From contig JAAFHG010000100.1 of NCBI GenBank assembly GCA_013297585.1, positions 1 through 10,166 of the forward strand: a stretch of DNA of 10,166 bases. Reading direction: 5' to 3'. The notes beneath the pieces are model-generated. The model did not search any database. It saw only the letters and a program-made list of their open reading frames with translations, and was not told the DNA's origin. This document shows positions 7,023 through 10,166 of this stretch, piece after piece. Numbering within the stretch: the first letter of the stretch is position 1; each line of letters begins with the position of its first letter. This stretch comes from Chitinophagales bacterium. GTDB lineage: Bacteria; Bacteroidota; Bacteroidia; Chitinophagales; Chitinophagaceae. The position numbers and the translations under genes were made by a program.

Positions 7023-8047
7023 GAAAATATTTGCAACATATCATTTTGGCTGTATTGCTAATGGTGACAAATGTTTTGTCAGCACAAGACTTACATTTTT
7101 CGCAATACTTTAATGCGCCGTTGTTGGTTAATCCTGCAAACACGGGCTTTAATCCTGATTATGATTATAGAATTGGTGGTAACTACAGAAATCAGTGGGC
7201 TGGTGTAATTAATAATCCTTATAAAACCATGAGTTTATGGGGTGATGTACAGTTATTTAATAATCGTTTTGAGAATGGTTGGGTAGGTTTAGGTGGCACT
7301 TTGTACAGAGATGAAGCCGGTAGCGGTAGCCTTACTAGTACGCAAGGTTATGTGTCAGCTGCTTATCATCAATTGCTTGGTTACTCAAGTTTATTAAGTT
7401 TTGGGGCAAATATTGGTTTTGTAAATAAACGAATTGATATTAATAAATTATCTTTTGATAATCAATGGAATGGTAAATTTTTTGATGTTAATGCTGGTTC
7501 TGGTGAGGCGTTTATGTATAGTGGTGTTGGTTATTTCGATTTACAAGTAGGTTTAAACTATGCTTTATTTCTCTCAGATAGAGCCTATTTCAATGTTGGT
7601 GTAAGTGCATCGCATATTAATAGACCACAAGAAAGTTTTTTCGCCCCAAACAATACCGTAGATACAAGAGTGCCAGTAAGATTTACCACTTTTTTAAATG
7701 GCAGTTTTAAATTAGATGATAACTGGATAATCAACCCAAATATATATGTGAGCCAGTCTGCAACAGCTACAGAAACTGTAATTGGTATTAATGCCAATAG
7801 AAATTTAAGTGGCGAAGGCGGTGCGCAGCAATTAATATTAGGCGCATATTATCGTAATAAAGATGCTATTATTCCAATGGTTGGCTACCAAATAAACGAT
7901 ATGAAAATTACATTCAATTACGATGTTACTACTTCAAGTCTAAGTACATTCAACGGTAGGCAAGGGGCTTTTGAAATATCTATTGTAAAAAATGGCATTT
8001 ATGGCGGTAGTGGCAAAGCCATAAAATGCCCTACTGTTAAGTTCTAA
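7019..8047 (+). CDS. PorP/SprF family type IX secretion-associated outer-membrane protein
   Basis: A 342-residue protein with a signal peptide (residues 1-22, LSA before QD). It is followed by the family's typical opening LHFSQYFNAPLLVNPANTGF and GNYRNQWAGV. The rest is rich in alternating aromatic/glycine strands, as expected for an outer-membrane beta-barrel of the usual 300-350 residue length. In Flavobacterium, SprF is needed for surface delivery of the adhesin SprB encoded just upstream, and PorP has a related role in Porphyromonas. The same order is seen here: the start codon ATG overlaps the stop of the large CHU_C protein (ATGA), so this is most likely its dedicated partner. It is closer to a SprF-like paralogue than to the core PorP of a por operon, since no porK/L/M/N genes are adjacent. 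A hairpin terminator follows 25 bases after the stop. Confidence 0.92.
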   Translation: MRKYLQHIILAVLLMVTNVLSAQDLHFSQYFNAPLLVNPANTGFNPDYDYRIGGNYRNQWAGVINNPYKTMSLWGDVQLFNNRFENGWVGLGGTLYRDEAGSGSLTSTQGYVSAAYHQLLGYSSLLSFGANIGFVNKRIDINKLSFDNQWNGKFFDVNAGSGEAFMYSGVGYFDLQVGLNYALFLSDRAYFNVGVSASHINRPQESFFAPNNTVDTRVPVRFTTFLNGSFKLDDNWIINPNIYVSQSATATETVIGINANRNLSGEGGAQQLILGAYYRNKDAIIPMVGYQINDMKITFNYDVTTSSLSTFNGRQGAFEISIVKNGIYGGSGKAIKCPTVKF

Positions 8048-8072
8048 TTATTGAGGTCGATAAACTTTAAGC

Positions 8073-8110
8073 AAAAAAAAGCCAATTAGAATTTTCTAAT
8101 TGGCTTTTTT
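8073..8110. terminator. Bidirectional intrinsic terminator between porP/sprF-like gene and rpsT
   Basis: GCCAATTAGA (8081-8090) and TCTAATTGGC (8095-8104) form a perfect 10-bp stem around the loop ATTT. Eight A precede it (8073-8080) and six T follow (8105-8110), so it reads as hairpin plus U-tract on both strands. It lies between two convergent genes: 25 bases after the stop at 8047 and 18 bases beyond the rpsT stop at 8129. It most likely ends both transcripts. Confidence 0.92.
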
Positions 8111-8128
8111 AATATTATACTAGATGAA

Positions 8129-8386
8129 TTAAGCTGCAACAACTGCGGCTTTTTTCGCTAATTTACTTTTTAAGTTAGCAGCTTTATTTTTGTGAATGAT
8201 ACCTCTTTTAGCTAATTTATCAATCATTGAAATAACGCTAGGTAATTTTTCGCTATAGCCTGTTGGTTCAGCAATAGTTTTTAAATCACGTACGGCATTA
8301 CGAGTAGTTTTACCATAGTAACGGTTACGATCTCTACGTTTTGCCGCTTGTCTTGTATCTTTTTTAGTAGCTTTATGATTTGCCAT
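8129..8386 (-). CDS. rpsT: 30S ribosomal protein S20
   Basis: An 85-residue, very basic protein of normal S20 length. It begins MANHKATKKDTRQAAKRRDRN and is predicted to be almost all helical, with the conserved C-terminal stretch IDKLAKRGIIHKNKAANLKSKLAKK. S20 binds 16S rRNA early in assembly of the small subunit. The start is the only reasonable ATG, and the family N-terminus fits exactly. It is convergent with the surface-protein operon, sharing its terminator, and divergent from sucA. It is transcribed alone from a recognisable promoter (8413-8445). The upstream leader is short and A/T-rich, without a Shine-Dalgarno site, as is common in this phylum. Confidence 0.97.
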   Translation of the reverse strand: MANHKATKKDTRQAAKRRDRNRYYGKTTRNAVRDLKTIAEPTGYSEKLPSVISMIDKLAKRGIIHKNKAANLKSKLAKKAAVVAA

Positions 8387-8412
8387 GTTTCCAATTAAAT
8401 TTTTACGGAGCG

Positions 8413-8445
8413 CAAAAGTAAGGGCATTTCATCAAACATTCAAAA
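8413..8445 (-). promoter_or_regulatory. rpsT promoter, Bacteroidota type
   Basis: Read on the minus strand, TTTTG at 8445-8441 serves as the -33 element. TACTTTTG at 8420-8413 matches the -7 consensus TAnnTTTG exactly, and the spacing between them is 20 bases. Transcription would start a few bases past 8413, leaving a leader of about 20-25 bases before the rpsT ATG (8386). Both elements, spacing and distance fit the primary sigma factor pattern described for Bacteroides and Flavobacterium. Confidence 0.75.
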
Positions 8446-8496
8446 CAATTTGACATCTTTTTTTATTCTGCTAATTCTACAAAAATAATTACTTTT

Positions 8497-8504
8497 TAAA
8501 TTTG
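8497..8504 (+). promoter_or_regulatory. Candidate -7 element for sucA
   Basis: TAAATTTG matches TAnnTTTG on the plus strand, 87 bases before the sucA ATG. No TTTG lies at the expected 19-21 bases upstream (the nearest is at 8449-8452), and such words are frequent in AT-rich DNA, so this is a weak candidate. If used, it would give a leader of about 80 bases containing the hairpin at 8516-8539 and the short ORF at 8539-8592. Confidence 0.3.
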
Positions 8505-8515
8505 TAAATATTGCC

Positions 8516-8539
8516 TGTAAAACCTATTTGGTTTATACA
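8516..8539 (+). promoter_or_regulatory. Possible leader hairpin upstream of sucA
   Basis: TGTA (8516-8519) and AAACC (8520-8524) pair with GGTTT (8530-8534) and TACA (8536-8539) around the loop TATTT. This gives 9 base pairs with one bulged A (8535). The last paired base is the A of the ATG of a 17-codon upstream ORF, so folding could affect access to that start. Stability is modest and function is unproven. Confidence 0.3.
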
Positions 8540-8592
8540 TGCAATACACGATATTTGCCATCATTTTTATACAGCAGAATAAACGAATCTAA
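8539..8592 (+). CDS. Possible 17-codon leader ORF overlapping the sucA start
   Basis: An ATG at 8539 opens a 17-codon frame encoding MQYTIFAIIFIQQNKRI, ending in TAA at 8590-8592. The last A of that stop is the first base of the sucA ATG (TAATG arrangement), which is the geometry of translational re-initiation. The peptide is hydrophobic in the middle and matches nothing I know. An AT-rich spacer can produce such an ORF by chance, so this is a candidate rather than an established gene. Confidence 0.25.
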   Translation: MQYTIFAIIFIQQNKRI

Positions 8593-10166
8593 TGAAAGAT
8601 TTCTCGTACATCACCAATTCTCATCCGTCCTATATTGAAAGTTTGTATTCAGAGTTTGTAAAAGATCCAAACAGTGTTGATATTGAACTTAAAAAATTCT
8701 TCGAAGGTTTTGATTTTGCAGTAGCAAATGGTTCTGCAGTTTCTAACGGTCAAGCAGTAAGTGCAGCAAGTACTGATGCTGATTGGATGAAAGAAATAAG
8801 AGTGTATCGTTTGATACTTGGTTATAGAAACAAAGGTCATTTGTTGGCCAAAACAAACCCAATTAGAGAAAGAAAGGACAGAGGTGCTAATTTGGATTTG
8901 CCTTTTTTTGGCTTAAGTGATGCAGATTTAAACACTGTTTTTCAGGCAGGTAATATTTTGGGCTTAGGTGCGGCTACACTAAAAGATATACTAGCGCATC
9001 TAAAAAAAGTATACGCAACGCATGTTGGTGTTGAATTTAAATATATTAGTGACCAAAAGAAGATTGATTGGCTGACAACTGAAATGGAGAAAAACTTCAT
9101 TCAGCCAATAGCATTACCAAAAAAGAAACGCATTCTTGAAAAGTTGAATCAAGGTGTGATGTTTGAGAAATTTTTACACACAAAATATATTGGGCAAAAG
9201 CGTTTCTCGCTTGAAGGCGGCGAAACAACTATTGCTGCACTAGATGAAATTATTACAGTTGCTGCTAATAACGATGTGGAAGAAGTCGTTATTGGCATGG
9301 CACATAGAGGTCGTTTGAATATTTTGGCTAACATTATGGGTAAAACCTACGAGCAAATATTTAGCGAGTTTGAAGGTACAGCGGTTATGGATCAAACAAT
9401 GGGTAGCGGTGACGTAAAATATCACATGGGCTATGGTAGCGAAGTGACTACTGCTGATAATAAAACCATTCATCTAAAATTAATGCCTAACCCTTCGCAC
9501 CTAGAAGCGGTAGACCCTGTGGTGGTAGGTTTTGCAAGGGCAAAAGCTGATGTGCTTTACAAAAGCGATTTCGATAAAATTTTACCGATATTAATACATG
9601 GTGATGCTTCTGTGGCAGGTCAAGGTATTGTATATGAAGTATTGCAAATGTGCCGCTTAAAGGGCTACTATACTGGTGGTACAATTCACTATGTCATTAA
9701 TAATCAAATTGGTTTTACTACCGATTTTGAAGATGCAAGAAGTGCTGACTATTGTACTTCGGTGGCATCAATGGTGCAAGCACCTGTATTGCATGTAAAT
9801 GGTGATGATGCAGAAGCGGTGGTGCGTTGTGCATCTATTGCTGCTCGTTATCGCCAAGAGTTTAATAGCGACATATTTTTAGATATGGTTTGCTACCGTA
9901 AACACGGCCACAACGAAGGTGATGATCCTAAATATACACAGCCTCAGCTGTATGCATTAATTGACAAACATGCTAATCCGCGTGAGCAATACGTACAATA
10001 CTTATTGCAAAATGGAGAGGCTGATGCACAAGAATTGGCAAAAGAAATGGAGAAAAAATTCTGGGCTGACTTGCAAGAGCGCTTAGATGATGTAAAACAA
10101 AATCCACTACCTTATAAATATCAACCACCTGAATTGGCTTGGCTAGAAATGAAGAAAGCTGCACAG
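8592..10166 (+). CDS. sucA: 2-oxoglutarate dehydrogenase E1 component (partial, 3' end outside window)
   Basis: The first 525 codons of the thiamine-diphosphate-dependent E1 subunit (usually about 900-930 residues), which decarboxylates 2-oxoglutarate and passes the succinyl group to the lipoyl E2 subunit in the TCA cycle. The frame is open to the last base, so no stop is visible. The N-terminal segment PSYIESLYSEFVKDPNSVD (residues 13-31) is the E2-contacting region typical of E1o. Further motifs are GMAHRGRLN (235-243), KYHMGYGSEV (near 276-285), HGDASVAGQG (336-345), INNQIGFTT (369-377) and RKHGHNEGDDP (436-446). The HGDA aspartate and the INNQ asparagines form the cofactor/Mg site. The ATG at 8592 fits the family N-terminus. 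The E2 gene (sucB) is likely to follow outside the window, as is common; this cannot be seen here. The gene is divergent from rpsT. Confidence 0.96.
   Translation, partial: MKDFSYITNSHPSYIESLYSEFVKDPNSVDIELKKFFEGFDFAVANGSAVSNGQAVSAASTDADWMKEIRVYRLILGYRNKGHLLAKTNPIRERKDRGANLDLPFFGLSDADLNTVFQAGNILGLGAATLKDILAHLKKVYATHVGVEFKYISDQKKIDWLTTEMEKNFIQPIALPKKKRILEKLNQGVMFEKFLHTKYIGQKRFSLEGGETTIAALDEIITVAANNDVEEVVIGMAHRGRLNILANIMGKTYEQIFSEFEGTAVMDQTMGSGDVKYHMGYGSEVTTADNKTIHLKLMPNPSHLEAVDPVVVGFARAKADVLYKSDFDKILPILIHGDASVAGQGIVYEVLQMCRLKGYYTGGTIHYVINNQIGFTTDFEDARSADYCTSVASMVQAPVLHVNGDDAEAVVRCASIAARYRQEFNSDIFLDMVCYRKHGHNEGDDPKYTQPQLYALIDKHANPREQYVQYLLQNGEADAQELAKEMEKKFWADLQERLDDVKQNPLPYKYQPPELAWLEMKKAAQ

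Noticed and set aside
924..8560. The 11-base word CGATATTTGCC occurs upstream of both recG (about 924) and sucA (about 8549)
   Set aside because: In 10 kb of AT-rich DNA several shared 11-mers are expected by chance. Neither copy fits a promoter consensus or sits at a matching distance from its gene.
1..10166. tRNA/rRNA genes, CRISPR arrays, insertion sequences, phage or defence/toxin genes
   Set aside because: No cloverleaf-like sequence, regularly spaced repeats, transposase or integrase motifs were seen on either strand; coding space is filled by recognised families.

Overview
The window reads as a piece of chromosome from a member of the Bacteroidota, possibly a Chitinophagaceae-like lineage, although the family is a guess. 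The DNA is AT-rich. Two adjacent genes encode hallmarks of the type IX secretion/gliding world of this phylum: a giant secreted protein with a gliding-motility-type C-terminal domain, and a PorP/SprF-like outer-membrane protein. Shine-Dalgarno sites are not evident, and the promoter of rpsT fits the Bacteroidota TTTG / TAnnTTTG pattern.

Layout, left to right. (1) Positions 1-111 are an open frame that may be the tail of an upstream gene. (2) A small secreted CAP/SCP (PR-1-like) protein lies at 227-760. (3) A 190-bp gap follows, holding remnants of what look like dispersed intergenic repeats. (4) recG runs to 3068. Its conserved N-terminus extends upstream of the first usable start codon, so its true start is unresolved. 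(5) A 246-bp gap begins with a second, inverted copy of the repeat that precedes recG, and holds a 14-bp bulged inverted repeat just before the next gene. (6) A 1235-residue secreted beta-propeller/PKD/CHU_C protein (3315-7022) overlaps by 4 bases (ATGA) with a PorP/SprF-like gene (7019-8047). (7) A strong hairpin terminator at 8073-8110 serves this operon and the convergent rpsT. (8) rpsT (ribosomal protein S20) is on the minus strand, with a well-formed promoter. (9) A 205-bp divergent region separates rpsT from sucA/odhA (2-oxoglutarate dehydrogenase E1), whose first 525 codons are present before the window ends. No gene-free stretch exceeds 300 bases.

Functionally this is mostly core chromosome: DNA repair (RecG), translation (S20) and the TCA cycle (SucA), with one surface-protein operon between them. 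In that operon the large protein is probably exported by the type IX system and held at the surface with help from its PorP/SprF partner. I see no phage, transposon, CRISPR, toxin-antitoxin or defence cassette, and no clear case for a wholly new system. The observations most worth a second look are the missing RecG start codon, the inverted repeat pair bracketing recG, the hairpin upstream of the surface-protein operon, and a 17-codon upstream ORF whose stop overlaps the sucA start.
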